Of a DNA stretch of 64,000 bases, positions 43,126-51,593 are shown piece by piece. This DNA comes from Nocardioides panacisoli (GTDB lineage Bacteria > Actinomycetota > Actinomycetes > Propionibacteriales > Nocardioidaceae). The stretch spans positions 1-64,000 of the forward strand of contig NZ_CP080409.1 in NCBI RefSeq assembly GCF_019448235.1, in the 5' to 3' direction. How positions within the stretch are numbered: the first letter of the stretch is position 1; each line of letters begins with the position of its first letter. Below the pieces are notes generated by a model, which was given only the letters and a program-made list of their open reading frames with translations, was not told the origin of the DNA and searched no databases. A program made the position numbers and the translations under genes.

Positions 43126-44336
43126 TGCACCGCGTCACCCTCGAGGAGGTGCAGCGGGCACTGCCGCTGGTCGCCCAGATCGCCATCGAGACGCCGATGA
43201 TCGAGTCCCGGTGGCTGGGCTCGCTCACCGGCGGCGGCCAGGTCCACCTCAAGTGCGAGAACCTCCAGCGCACCGGCTCGTTCAAGATCCGCGGCGCCGC
43301 GGTGCGCATCGGCCGACTCGACGAGGAGGAGCGCGCCCGCGGGGTCGTCGCCGCCTCGGCCGGCAACCACGCCCAGGGCGTGGCGCTCGCGGCCCAGCAG
43401 CACGGCCTGTCGGCACGGGTCTACATGCCCGAGGGTGCGCCGCTGCCCAAGGAGCGTGCCACCAAGGGCTACGGCGCCGAGGTGATCTTCGTGTCCGGGC
43501 CGATCGAGAACGCGCTGGACGCCGCCCGGCGCGACGCCGAGGAGAACGGCCGGGTCTTCATCCACCCCTTCGACCACGCCGACATCATCGCCGGCCAGGG
43601 CACCCTGGGCCTGGAGGTCCTGCGGGACTGCCCCCACGCGGCGACGGTGCTGATCCCCACCGGGGGCGGCGGCCTCATCGCCGGGGTCGCGGCTGCACTC
43701 AAGGGCACCCGACCCGACATCCGGGTCGTGGGCGTCCAGGCCGCCGGAGCGGCGGCGTACCCCGCCTCGCTCGCGGCCGGGCACCCGGTCCGGCTGGAGG
43801 AGATGACCACGATGGCCGACGGCATCGCGGTGGGGGAGCCGGGTCAGCTGACCTTCGACCACGTCCGCTCCATCGTCGACGACGTCGTGACCGTCACCGA
43901 GGAGGAGACCTCGCGGGCGCTCCTCAGCCTCGTCGAGCGCGAGAAGTTGGTCGTGGAGCCCGCCGGCGCCGTCGCGGTGGCCGCGCTCGCCGAGCACCCC
44001 GACCAGTTCCGCGGCCCGGTCGTGGCGGTGCTCTCCGGCGGCAACATCGACCCGCTGCTCTTGGGGAAGGTGATCCGGCACGGCATGGCCGCCGACCGGC
44101 GCTACCTCAACCTGCAGGTCAAGCTCGCCGACGTGCCCGGCGGCCTCGCCCGGATGCTCGCCGAGGTGGGTGCCGCGGGCGCCAACGTGCTGGAGGTGAT
44201 CCACGAGCGCGCCTCGGCGGGCCTCCACCTGGGCGAGGTGGACGTCCACCTCCAGTTGGAGACCCGCGGCGAGGCGCACTCGGAGGCGGTGCTCACCCGC
44301 CTGGACGACAACGGGTACGTCGTCCTAGAGCGGTGA
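43125..44336 (+). CDS. ilvA: Threonine ammonia-lyase (biodegradative type, ACT domain)
   Basis: 403 residues. The PLP-binding region is KCENLQRTGSFKIRGA (about 45-60), with SAGNHAQGVA and TGGGGLIAG as cofactor loops. A C-terminal ACT domain (about 325-400) binds isoleucine. It makes 2-oxobutanoate from threonine, feeding isoleucine synthesis. Co-translation with metB (TGATG) links threonine and methionine branches. It ends in a hairpin shared with greA. Confidence 0.92.
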   Translation: MHRVTLEEVQRALPLVAQIAIETPMIESRWLGSLTGGGQVHLKCENLQRTGSFKIRGAAVRIGRLDEEERARGVVAASAGNHAQGVALAAQQHGLSARVYMPEGAPLPKERATKGYGAEVIFVSGPIENALDAARRDAEENGRVFIHPFDHADIIAGQGTLGLEVLRDCPHAATVLIPTGGGGLIAGVAAALKGTRPDIRVVGVQAAGAAAYPASLAAGHPVRLEEMTTMADGIAVGEPGQLTFDHVRSIVDDVVTVTEEETSRALLSLVEREKLVVEPAGAVAVAALAEHPDQFRGPVVAVLSGGNIDPLLLGKVIRHGMAADRRYLNLQVKLADVPGGLARMLAEVGAAGANVLEVIHERASAGLHLGEVDVHLQLETRGEAHSEAVLTRLDDNGYVVLER

Positions 44337-44362
44337 CCGCCCGGCTCGGTGGCCGGCGGGTC
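44335..44362. terminator. Hairpin between ilvA and greA
   Basis: The arms GACCGCCCGGC and GCCGGCGGGTC form an 11-bp stem with two mismatches and a 6-base loop. It lies across the ends of two convergent genes. Confidence 0.45.
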
Positions 44363-44870
44363 AGTCGCCGTAGGGCGTCGCGTCGACGATGACGACCTTC
44401 AGCGTCTTGCCGGTGGGCGCCTCGAACGGCACCGTCTCGCCCTTGGCGTGACCCAGCAGGGCACCGCCGAGGGGGGCTTGGGCGGAGAAGACGTCGCCGG
44501 TGACCGACGGGTCGAGCTCGTTCTCGCGGGCGCCGAGGAGGAAGGTCTCCGCCTCGTCGTCGTCATCGCCCTCGAACTTGTAGGTGACGACCTTGCCCTG
44601 GTTGACGACACCGTCGTCCTCGGGCCGCTCGGTGGTGACGCGGCGCAGCATCTGCTCGAGCTGGTCGATGCGGCCCTTCATCCGGCCCTGCTCGTCCTTG
44701 GCCGCGTGGTAGCCGCCGTTCTCCTTCAGGTCGCCCTCGTCACGGGCAGCGCTGATCCGCTCGACGATCTCGTTCCAGCGCGGGCCCTTGAGGTCGTCCA
44801 GCTCGGCCTGCAGCTGGTCGTGGGCCTGCTGGGTGAGCCAGATGGTGCCCTGGTCCTCGGTCTGCGTCAT
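44361..44870 (-). CDS. greA: Transcription elongation factor GreA
   Basis: 169 residues. The N-terminal coiled coil (about 8-80) has the GDLKENGGYHAAKDEQG tip motif with the acidic residues that reach RNA polymerase's active site. The C-terminal FKBP-like domain follows (about 90-165). It rescues backtracked polymerase. The ATG at 44870 is preceded by AGGAGTAGTG. It is transcribed from a well-formed promoter just upstream. Confidence 0.95.
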   Translation of the reverse strand: MTQTEDQGTIWLTQQAHDQLQAELDDLKGPRWNEIVERISAARDEGDLKENGGYHAAKDEQGRMKGRIDQLEQMLRRVTTERPEDDGVVNQGKVVTYKFEGDDDDEAETFLLGARENELDPSVTGDVFSAQAPLGGALLGHAKGETVPFEAPTGKTLKVVIVDATPYGD

Positions 44871-45002
44871 CACTACTCCTGACAATGGGGTACTACGAAC
44901 GGATCGAACGGTGGGCCGGTCGCGGCAGCCGGGCCCTGACGAACTCGACCACCGGGCGTCGCGGGTCCCAATGCCGCGCGCCGGTGGCCGGATAGAGATA
45001 CG

Positions 45003-45031
45003 AGTCTACGGGCCGACACGCCCGAGTTCAA
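45003..45031 (-). promoter_or_regulatory. greA promoter
   Basis: TTGAAC and TAGACT separated by exactly 17 bases on the minus strand, about 135 bases upstream of greA and overlapping the end of the DUF4307 gene. It is the best housekeeping-type promoter seen in the window. Confidence 0.65.
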
Positions 45032-45435
45032 CGCGGTCGGGGTTGCCCCTCGGCGGTGCAGCCCAGCCAGTCGACCGTGGTCGCGCGCCGGTCGGTGGCC
45101 AGCTCCACGGTGTGCTCGGCCTGGTCGGGAGTGGGCTGGAAGGCGATCTCGCCCACCACGGTCTTGTCCGCCGCGATCGCGCGGGCGGTGCAGGTGGCGG
45201 CGACGGGACCGTCGCCGTACTTGATGCGGGCGGTGACCGTGGCGGTGTGGTCGCCGACGATCTCGTGGCCGATCTCCTGGGAGGCCACGGCCGGGTCGGC
45301 GTGGGACACGGTGACCCAGAGCAGCCAGGCCGAGGCGGGCAGGATGAGGGCGGCCGCGAGCGCGAACACCAGCGCCCGGCGCGCCGGCGACGGGGCGCCG
45401 TACCGCTCGGCGAGGGAATCGCTGGTGCCGCTCAT
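45028..45435 (-). CDS. DUF4307 domain protein
   Basis: 135 residues with one transmembrane helix (about 22-45) and an extracytoplasmic beta-rich DUF4307 domain ending in CTAEG. The gene's position between greA and mca is conserved in M. tuberculosis (Rv1081c, from memory). Function is unknown. Its stop region overlaps the -35 of greA. Confidence 0.85.
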   Translation of the reverse strand: MSGTSDSLAERYGAPSPARRALVFALAAALILPASAWLLWVTVSHADPAVASQEIGHEIVGDHTATVTARIKYGDGPVAATCTARAIAADKTVVGEIAFQPTPDQAEHTVELATDRRATTVDWLGCTAEGQPRPR

Positions 45436-45481
45436 TGGTTCATGGTCCCATGCGCGTCCCCACGCCCGATGACGGTCCCTC

Positions 45482-45487
45482 TACGAT
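45482..45487 (+). promoter_or_regulatory. -10 box of mca (leaderless)
   Basis: TACGAT followed by seven bases and the ATG at 45495. Confidence 0.5.
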
Positions 45488-45494
45488 GCCGCCC

Positions 45495-46370
45495 ATGACC
45501 GAGCGCAGTGGCCTGCGGTTGATGCACGTGCACGCCCACCCCGATGACGAGTCCAGCAAGGGCGCCGCCTCGACGGCGAAGTACGTCGCGGAGGGCGTCG
45601 ACGTCCATGTCGTCACCTGCACCGGTGGCGAGCGCGGGTCGGTGCTCAACCCCAACATGGACCGCCCCGACGTGTGGGAGGACATCACCCGGATCCGTCG
45701 CGAGGAGATGGCGCGTGCGCGCGACATCCTCGGCATCCGGCAGGACTGGCTCGGTTTCGTCGACTCCGGCTGGCCCGACGGCGACCCCAAGCCCCCGCTG
45801 CCGGAGGGCTGCTTCGCGCTCGCGCCGCTGGAGGAGTCGACCGAGGCCCTGGTGCGGCTGATGCGCGACTTCCGCCCCCACGTGGTGACGACGTACGACG
45901 AGCGCGGCGGCTACCCGCACCCCGACCACGTGCGCTGCCACGAGGTCAGCGTGGCGGCGTTCGAGGCGGCCGGGGACCCCGAGCGGTTCCCCGACGCGGG
46001 CGAGCCGTGGCAGCCGCTGAAGCTCTACTACCACCACACCTTCAACCGCCCCCGGATCCAGGCGCTGCACGACGCGATGCTCGCCCACGGCCTGGAGTCG
46101 CCGTGGGAGGAGCGGCTGGCGAAGTGGAAGCCGGAGCCGGACTGGGACGCCCGGGTGACCACCCGGGTGCCGTGCGGGGAGTACTTCGGTGTCCGGGACC
46201 AGGCGCTGCTGGCCCACGCGACCCAGATCGACCCCGACGGCCACTGGTTCGCCATGCCGCGGGAGCTGCACGCCGAGGTCTGGCCGACCGAGGACTTCGA
46301 GCTGGTGGTGTCGCACGTGGAGACCACCACGCCCGAGGACGACCTCTTCGCCGGCATCGTGGGAGAATGA
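45495..46370 (+). CDS. mca: Mycothiol S-conjugate amidase
   Basis: 291-residue LmbE-type zinc amidase that cleaves mycothiol conjugates of toxins to mercapturic acids. [14 protein letters not shown] (about 11-24) carries the zinc ligands, and [13 protein letters not shown] carries the third. The segments [17 protein letters not shown] and [18 protein letters not shown] distinguish Mca from MshB. Start is set by the leaderless box. It is followed by a small membrane protein gene. Confidence 0.95.
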   Translation: MTERSGLRLMHVHAHPDDESSKGAASTAKYVAEGVDVHVVTCTGGERGSVLNPNMDRPDVWEDITRIRREEMARARDILGIRQDWLGFVDSGWPDGDPKPPLPEGCFALAPLEESTEALVRLMRDFRPHVVTTYDERGGYPHPDHVRCHEVSVAAFEAAGDPERFPDAGEPWQPLKLYYHHTFNRPRIQALHDAMLAHGLESPWEERLAKWKPEPDWDARVTTRVPCGEYFGVRDQALLAHATQIDPDGHWFAMPRELHAEVWPTEDFELVVSHVETTTPEDDLFAGIVGE

Positions 46371-46374
46371 GGTC

Positions 46375-46590
46375 ATGGTGCTGCAGTTGCTGATCGCCGC
46401 GGAGGAGGGTCCCGACGCCAACGACGTGGTCGCGGGCTGGACCGGCCTCATCGTCCTGCTGGCGATGGTCGCCGCGGTCGCCTTCCTCGGGTGGAGCCTC
46501 ACCAAGCAGCTGAAGAAGGCCGACCGTGCCGCACAGGAGGGTGTCTACGACGACCCGGCCGAGCGCGGCGGGTCCGGGACCGACAGGTAG
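46375..46590 (+). CDS. Small membrane protein, Rv1083-like position
   Basis: 71 residues with one transmembrane helix (about 22-43) and a charged tail. It begins four bases after mca, and the same arrangement (mca followed by a small membrane protein) is seen in mycobacteria. Function is unknown. Its 3' end overlaps the convergent TetR gene by 46 bases, which is unusual. Confidence 0.75.
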   Translation: MVLQLLIAAEEGPDANDVVAGWTGLIVLLAMVAAVAFLGWSLTKQLKKADRAAQEGVYDDPAERGGSGTDR

Positions 46591-47165
46591 CCACCCACCA
46601 GCGCCACCATCTCGGCCACGACCCGGTCGCGGTCGATCCCCGGCTCGTCGAGCACGTAGTGCAGCGCGACGTTCTCCAGCGCGAGCACCAGCGTCCACGC
46701 CGTCACGGCCGGCTCCGGCCGGTGCGTCGCCTCCGGACGGCCCGCCAGGTACGCCGTCATCAGCTCGCGCACGCGCACCTCGAGCTTCGCGCGCCGCGCC
46801 TTGTGACGTGTCGCCGGGAGCTCCTCGGCCACCACGCGCAGCAACGGTCGGTCGGCCTCGAGCGCGGCCAGCAGTGCGTCGGCGGCGTCGCGCACCATCG
46901 CCGGGCCGGTCTCCCCGATGCGATCGGCAAGTGAGGCCGCCACCCGTTCGGTGACCTCCTCCCAGTAGCGGTCGATCACCTCGTCCAGGATCGCGCCCTT
47001 GTCGGGGAAGTACTGGTACAGCGAGCCGGGGGAGACCCCGGCGGCCGCGGCCACGCGGTTGGTGGAGAAGGCGTCGTACCCGTCCTCGAGCAGCACCTCG
47101 CGTCCCGCGGCGATGATGCGCTCCACCGTCCGGCGCGAGCGGGCCTGGCGTGGGGTCTTCCGCAT
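46545..47165 (-). CDS. TetR family transcriptional regulator
   Basis: 206 residues. The N-terminal helix-turn-helix (about 10-58) has RRTVERIIAAGREVLLEDGY, AFSTNRVAAAAGVSPGSLYQYF and a C-terminal TetR_C bundle. It is divergent from the DUF2236 gene, and a palindrome lies in between, so it probably represses itself and that gene. The ATG at 47165 is the first residue before the basic RKTPRQARS sequence. Confidence 0.9.
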   Translation of the reverse strand: MRKTPRQARSRRTVERIIAAGREVLLEDGYDAFSTNRVAAAAGVSPGSLYQYFPDKGAILDEVIDRYWEEVTERVAASLADRIGETGPAMVRDAADALLAALEADRPLLRVVAEELPATRHKARRAKLEVRVRELMTAYLAGRPEATHRPEPAVTAWTLVLALENVALHYVLDEPGIDRDRVVAEMVALVGGYLSVPDPPRSAGSS

Positions 47166-47179
47166 GATGCGAATTGTAT

Positions 47180-47195
47180 GCGAGTGATCGCTCGC
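47180..47195. promoter_or_regulatory. Palindromic operator between TetR and DUF2236 genes
   Basis: GCGAGTGATCGCTCGC has 5-base arms GCGAG/CTCGC and a nearly symmetric centre. Its location and type fit a TetR operator. Confidence 0.55.
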
Positions 47196-47210
47196 GTCAC
47201 GATTGGGGGC

Positions 47211-48458
47211 ATGACGACGCAGCCTGCTCCCGCTCCCGCGGCCGCCCCGGCGTACCCGACCCGCTTCCGCGAGGGCGAGGAACGCGGCGCCCGCCTCGGC
47301 CGGGCGCTGAAGTGGATCGCGGGGGTCGAGGAGCTCGACGAGGCGCTGATGGACCGGATCGGCCGCGCGATGCACGAGACCGACGCGCTCGGCGATCGGT
47401 TGGCGCGGGCCATGCGGGCACCGTCCGGATCCGAGCAGAAGGTGAGCATGCGCCAGTTCCACCGCGCGCTCGCGGAGGGGATCGACGCCGTGCCTCAAGC
47501 GCCACCGGTGCTGCGGGAGTTCCTCGAGGACGCCCACACGGTGCCCGACTGGGTCGACTTCGACCGGGTGCGCCGCGGCCAGGACGCCTACCGCCGCCTG
47601 GGCAAGAACGCCTCCGACGTGCTGTTGCAGCTCTCCCTCGTCGGCGGCTACCGCTTCGGCGGGCCCACCGACCTGCTCGTCGCGACCGGCGGACTGACCG
47701 GCGACATGACGTTGCGCCGCCTCGGCGAGACGCAGAAGTGGGGCGTGGCCCTGACCGAGCCGGGCTCGCTGCGGCCCGGCGGCGAGGCGTGGCGCCTGAC
47801 GGTCCACGTGCGCGCGATGCACGCCCTGGTCAACGCCTCCTTCGTCGACCAGTGGGACGTCGCACGGTGGGGCCAGCCGATCAACCAGGCCGACCAGGCC
47901 GCCACGCTGGGGCTCTTCGACGGCGTGCTGCTGATCGGCGCCCGGGCGCTCGGCGTCCGCATCACCCGCCAGCAGAGTCGCGACGTGATGCACATGTGGC
48001 GCTGGATCGGCCACCTGATGGGCGTGCACCCCGACTTCCTCGTCGACGACGAGCGGACCCGGCACCGCATCAACTACCACGTGCTGCGGGCCCAGGGGCC
48101 GCTCACGGAGGCGGGCCCACGGTTGGCGCGGGCCGTCGTCGACGCGCAGGCCGACCGGACCTATCCCGGCTGGACGCGCGCCCTGCAGCCGGTGCGGGCG
48201 GCGTACGAGCGCGAGCGGCTGCTGAGCATGCTGACCGTCTTCCTCGGGCCCGAGTCGATGCGGGAGTTCGGCCTGCCGCGACGGCCGCCGTGGGCGCACG
48301 CCTACCTCGGGCTGGTCAACCAGTGGCGCTACCGCGTGCTCGCGCGTACGCCGTGGGGTCGCGCCCGCCTGGACGCCTGGGGTCGGCGCAACAGCCGGCA
48401 CCTGCTCGCCAGCTACTTCGGCGAGGACGACCCGGCGGTCGCCGAGCTGCGTACCTGA
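47211..48458 (+). CDS. DUF2236 (MpaB/latex-oxygenase-type) haem protein
   Basis: 415 residues of the DUF2236 family, related to rubber oxygenase Lcp and MpaB. It has the motif SLVGGYRFGGPTDLLVATGG, VHVRAMHALVN and the histidine-containing MWRWIGHLMGVHPDF segment, which is expected to bind haem. No signal peptide is visible. It may be an intracellular oxygenase; substrate is unknown. ATG 47211 is chosen over GTG/ATG upstream, since the operator lies between. Confidence 0.83.
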   Translation: MTTQPAPAPAAAPAYPTRFREGEERGARLGRALKWIAGVEELDEALMDRIGRAMHETDALGDRLARAMRAPSGSEQKVSMRQFHRALAEGIDAVPQAPPVLREFLEDAHTVPDWVDFDRVRRGQDAYRRLGKNASDVLLQLSLVGGYRFGGPTDLLVATGGLTGDMTLRRLGETQKWGVALTEPGSLRPGGEAWRLTVHVRAMHALVNASFVDQWDVARWGQPINQADQAATLGLFDGVLLIGARALGVRITRQQSRDVMHMWRWIGHLMGVHPDFLVDDERTRHRINYHVLRAQGPLTEAGPRLARAVVDAQADRTYPGWTRALQPVRAAYERERLLSMLTVFLGPESMREFGLPRRPPWAHAYLGLVNQWRYRVLARTPWGRARLDAWGRRNSRHLLASYFGEDDPAVAELRT

Positions 48459-48511
48459 GTGCGTCGAATCCCGGTTGCGCGGTGACGGCCCGGCCACGTT
48501 GGATCGACGAC

Positions 48512-49417
48512 ATGACCAGGCCGGAGGAACCGATCGAGGAGGTGCGCGTGGACGTGGAGTCCGCGCGCGCGGCGAACCGTGCGAACTGGGACGACCGTGC
48601 CCGGGTGCACGCCGACAGCACCGAGTACGACCTGCCCGGCCTCGCCGCCGATCCCGACCGGATCTCCACGGTGATCAGCGACGACGTCGCGGTGCTCGGC
48701 CCGCACCTGCCGGCGCCGGCGGACCCCGCACGCCCGCTGGCCGGGTACGACGTGTGCCACCTGCAGTGCCACATCGGCACCGACACGCTCTCCCTGGCGC
48801 GGCTCGGTGGGCGCCTGACCGGCGTCGACCTCTCGCCGGTGTCACTCGAGGTGGCCCGCGACCTCGCCGACCGCGCAGGCGTCGCCATCCGGTTCGTCGA
48901 GAGCGAGGTGACCGCGGCAGCCGACGCGGTGGGCGAGCGGTTCGACCTGGTCCACACCTCGATCGGCACCATCTGCTGGGTCGCGGACCTCGATGCCTGG
49001 GCGCACGCCGTCGCCGGCCTGCTGCGGCCGGGCGGCACGTTCTTCTTCCGCGACTTCCACCCGTTCCTGGGCGTCTTCGACGACACCGTGCGCGGCGAGG
49101 TGCTGGTGGGCAATCGCTACTGGCCGCTCCCGTCCGGCCATGCGGTCACCTACGACGAGGCGCTGACCTACACCGACGGCGACCCCGGCCGCATCACCGC
49201 CACTCGCAACTACGAGTGGCCGCACACGATCGGCGAGATCGTCAACGCACTGCTGGGCGCTGGGCTGCGCATCCTCGCCCTCGAGGAGGGACGGGAGCTG
49301 CCCTGGCAGATGCTGGACGTGATGGTGCCCAACGGTGACAACTGGGTGCTGCCCCCGCCGTGGCACGACCAGCTGCCGGCCACCCTGTCGGTGGTGGCGC
49401 GGCGGGATCAGGAGTAG
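48512..49417 (+). CDS. Class I SAM-dependent methyltransferase
   Basis: 301 residues with a Rossmann methyltransferase core at about 65-195. Its SAM motif I is VCHLQCHIGTDTLSLARLG (the family variant with CHIG in place of GCGTG), followed by GVDLSPVSLEVARDLA and DLVHTSIGTICWV. The LQCHIG type is common among small-molecule methyltransferases. Substrate unknown. It overlaps the convergent dehydrogenase by 10 bases. A GTG at 48549 is an alternative start. Confidence 0.83.
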   Translation: MTRPEEPIEEVRVDVESARAANRANWDDRARVHADSTEYDLPGLAADPDRISTVISDDVAVLGPHLPAPADPARPLAGYDVCHLQCHIGTDTLSLARLGGRLTGVDLSPVSLEVARDLADRAGVAIRFVESEVTAAADAVGERFDLVHTSIGTICWVADLDAWAHAVAGLLRPGGTFFFRDFHPFLGVFDDTVRGEVLVGNRYWPLPSGHAVTYDEALTYTDGDPGRITATRNYEWPHTIGEIVNALLGAGLRILALEEGRELPWQMLDVMVPNGDNWVLPPPWHDQLPATLSVVARRDQE

Positions 49418-50280
49418 GTGTAGAAACCGCGACCGGTCTTGCGGCCCAGCAGGCCGGCGTCGACCATGCGGGCCAGCAGTGGCGGCGGCGCGTAGAGCTG
49501 CTCCTTGAACTCCTCGTACAGCGACTCGGCGACGGCCTTGGTGGTGTCCAGGCCGATCAGGTCGGCCAGTGCGAGGGGGCCCTGCGGGTGCGCGGCACCG
49601 CGCACGAGGCCCTGGTCGATGTCCTCGGCGGTGGCGAAGCCGGACTCCATCATCCGGATCGCGGAGAGGATGAAGGGGATCAGCAGCGCGTTGACCACGA
49701 AGCCGGCCCGGTCCTGGCAGTCGATGGCGTGCTTGCCGAGGCCGTCGTGGATGAACGCGCGGGCCCGCTCGGTGGTCTCGTCGCTGGTGGTGAGGCTGGG
49801 CACCAGCTCGACCAGGGAGAGGACGGGCACGGGGTTGAAGAAGTGGATGCCGAGCACGTGCTGCGGTCGGCTGGTGACCACCGAGAGCTTCATGATCGGG
49901 ATGGAGGAGGTGTTGGAGGCCAGGATCGCGTCCTCGGACTCGACCACCTTGTCCAGGCGGCGGAAGAGCTCGGTCTTGGCGTCCTCGTCCTCCACGATCG
50001 CCTCGACCACGAGCTCGCGGTCGGCCAGCGCGTCGAGGTCGGTGACCACGCTGATGCGGTCGAGCACGGCGTCGGCGTCCTCGATCTTGCCGCGCTCGGC
50101 GGCGCGGTGCAGCGACTTCTCCAGGCGGGCGCGGGCGCTGTCGGCGGCCGGCTGGTCGGACTCGACCACGATCACGTCGCGCTCGGCGCGGGCGCAGACC
50201 TCGGCGATGCCGGCGCCCATCAGGCCACCGCCGACGACACCGACCTTGCTCATCCCACCGGGAAGGTTCGTTGCGTTCAT
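49408..50280 (-). CDS. fadB2: 3-hydroxybutyryl-CoA dehydrogenase
   Basis: 290 residues. NAD-binding GGGLMGAGIAEV (about 17-28), catalytic His-Glu pair with HFFNPVPVLSLVELV (about 145-159), and the C-terminal dimerisation helices with LGRKTGRGFYTYS. It oxidises 3-hydroxyacyl-CoA, as in the M. tuberculosis FadB2. It is divergent from a crotonase around a 12-base palindrome. An internal ATG at 50253 is an alternative start. Confidence 0.92.
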   Translation of the reverse strand: MNATNLPGGMSKVGVVGGGLMGAGIAEVCARAERDVIVVESDQPAADSARARLEKSLHRAAERGKIEDADAVLDRISVVTDLDALADRELVVEAIVEDEDAKTELFRRLDKVVESEDAILASNTSSIPIMKLSVVTSRPQHVLGIHFFNPVPVLSLVELVPSLTTSDETTERARAFIHDGLGKHAIDCQDRAGFVVNALLIPFILSAIRMMESGFATAEDIDQGLVRGAAHPQGPLALADLIGLDTTKAVAESLYEEFKEQLYAPPPLLARMVDAGLLGRKTGRGFYTYS

Positions 50281-50297
50281 CCTTCATTGCTATCGGC

Positions 50298-50309
50298 TAC
50301 CGATCGGTA
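50298..50309. promoter_or_regulatory. Palindrome TACCGATCGGTA, TetR-type operator
   Basis: A perfect 12-base palindrome in the divergent promoter region of fadB2 and the crotonase. A second inverted repeat (AACCGG/CCGGTT, 50315-50336, 10-base spacer) follows it. The first is the common form of TetR-family operators at fatty-acid genes. Confidence 0.55.
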
Positions 50310-50371
50310 AGCGAAACCGGTACGGGTGACCCGGTTCGCTAGCGTGTGCGCCCAGGCAACCGGAGGTGGCG

Positions 50372-51145
50372 ATGGCCGACATCGAGGTCGAGTCCGACGG
50401 CGTGGTCACGACCGTGACGATGGCGCGTCCCGACCGCCGCAACGCGGTCGACGGTCCGATGGCCCGCGAGCTGGCGGTTGCGTTCGAGCGGTTCGAGGAG
50501 TCCGACGACCTCGTCGCCGTCCTCACCGGTGCCGGTGGCACGTTCTGCGCCGGTGCGGACCTCACCGCCGTCGGCGGTGAGCGGCAGAACGACCTCGACG
50601 CCGACGGCCCGGCGCCGATGGGCGTCAGCCGGATGGACCTCTCCAAGCCGGTCATCGCCGCCGTCGAGGGGTACGCCGTCGCCGGCGGCCTCGAGCTGGC
50701 GGTGTGGGCCGACCTCCGGGTGGCCGCGGCGGACGCGACCTTCGGGGTGTTCTGTCGACGCTGGGGCGTGCCCCTCATCGACGGCGGCACGGTGCGGCTG
50801 CCACGGCTGGTCGGCCACGGCCGCGCCATGGACCTGATCCTCACCGGTCGTCCCGTCGGCGCCGAGGAGGCGCTCGCAATCGGGTTGGTCACCCGCGTCG
50901 TCGCCAGCGGCACCGCCCGGGAGGAGGCGCACCGGCTCGCCCACGAGATCGCCCGGATGCCGCAGGCCTGCCTGCGCGGTGACCGGCACTCGGCGCGCGA
51001 GCAGTGGGGACACGACGAAGCGGCCGCCATGCGCACCGAGTTCGCGATCGGGCTGGACTCGCTGGCCACCGACGGCGTCGCCGGCGCCGACCGCTTCGCG
51101 CGGGGCGCGGGACGCCACGGCTCCTTCGAGGACCTCGACGGCTGA
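50372..51145 (+). CDS. Enoyl-CoA hydratase/crotonase family protein
   Basis: 257 residues with crotonase fold. The oxyanion-hole segments are GAGGTFCAGADLTAV and GYAVAGGLELAVWADLRVA, and the RWGVPLIDGGTVRLPRLVG loop follows. The two catalytic glutamates of enoyl-CoA hydratase are not both apparent, so an isomerase or related reaction is possible. An AGG-rich ribosome-binding site precedes ATG 50372, preferred to GTG 50366. Confidence 0.87.
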   Translation: MADIEVESDGVVTTVTMARPDRRNAVDGPMARELAVAFERFEESDDLVAVLTGAGGTFCAGADLTAVGGERQNDLDADGPAPMGVSRMDLSKPVIAAVEGYAVAGGLELAVWADLRVAAADATFGVFCRRWGVPLIDGGTVRLPRLVGHGRAMDLILTGRPVGAEEALAIGLVTRVVASGTAREEAHRLAHEIARMPQACLRGDRHSAREQWGHDEAAAMRTEFAIGLDSLATDGVAGADRFARGAGRHGSFEDLDG

Positions 51146-51188
51146 GCAACCGTCCGCGGATGTCCCCGGCGCCGGGCAGACTGGCCCC

Positions 51189-51593
51189 GTGGTGAACCGC
51201 CCCGACCCGCCCGAGGCATGGGTCCGTCGTGTCCGCGACCTGCTCGCCGGGTTCCCGCAGTGCCGCGAGGAGGACGCATGGACCGGCGTCCGCTGGCGCG
51301 TCCGCGGCTCGACCGTCGCGCACCTCTTCGGCGGCGAGGACCAGCTGTTCCGCATCACCTTCCGCGCCGACCCCGACGAGGTGATCGCCTTCCGCCACAT
51401 GGGGCCGCCCTACTTCCGCGTGGGCGGCAACGCGGTCGGCCTCGTCCTGGAGGAGTCGACGGACTGGGAGGAGCTCGCGGAGCTGCTGACCGACTCCTAC
51501 TGCATCCAGGCGCCCCAGCGACTCGCCGCGCTGGTCGAGCGCCCCGGTGGAGCACCGTCGCCCCGCGCGGGACGGGATGCCGCCGATGGGTGA
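51189..51593 (+). CDS. MmcQ/YjbR family protein
   Basis: 134 residues, single YjbR domain, with the segments AWTGVRWRVRGSTVAHLFG and HMGPPYFRVGGNAVGLVLE and a helical C-terminal end. It is a DNA-binding-like fold of unknown role. Two GTG codons, 51189 and 51192, may start it. Its end overlaps the start of the phosphotransferase gene. Confidence 0.82.
   Translation: MVNRPDPPEAWVRRVRDLLAGFPQCREEDAWTGVRWRVRGSTVAHLFGGEDQLFRITFRADPDEVIAFRHMGPPYFRVGGNAVGLVLEESTDWEELAELLTDSYCIQAPQRLAALVERPGGAPSPRAGRDAADG

Noticed and set aside
47178..47210. Upstream ATG of the DUF2236 gene at 47178
   Set aside because: It would put the operator palindrome inside the coding region and adds residues with no family likeness. 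ATG 47211 is preferred.
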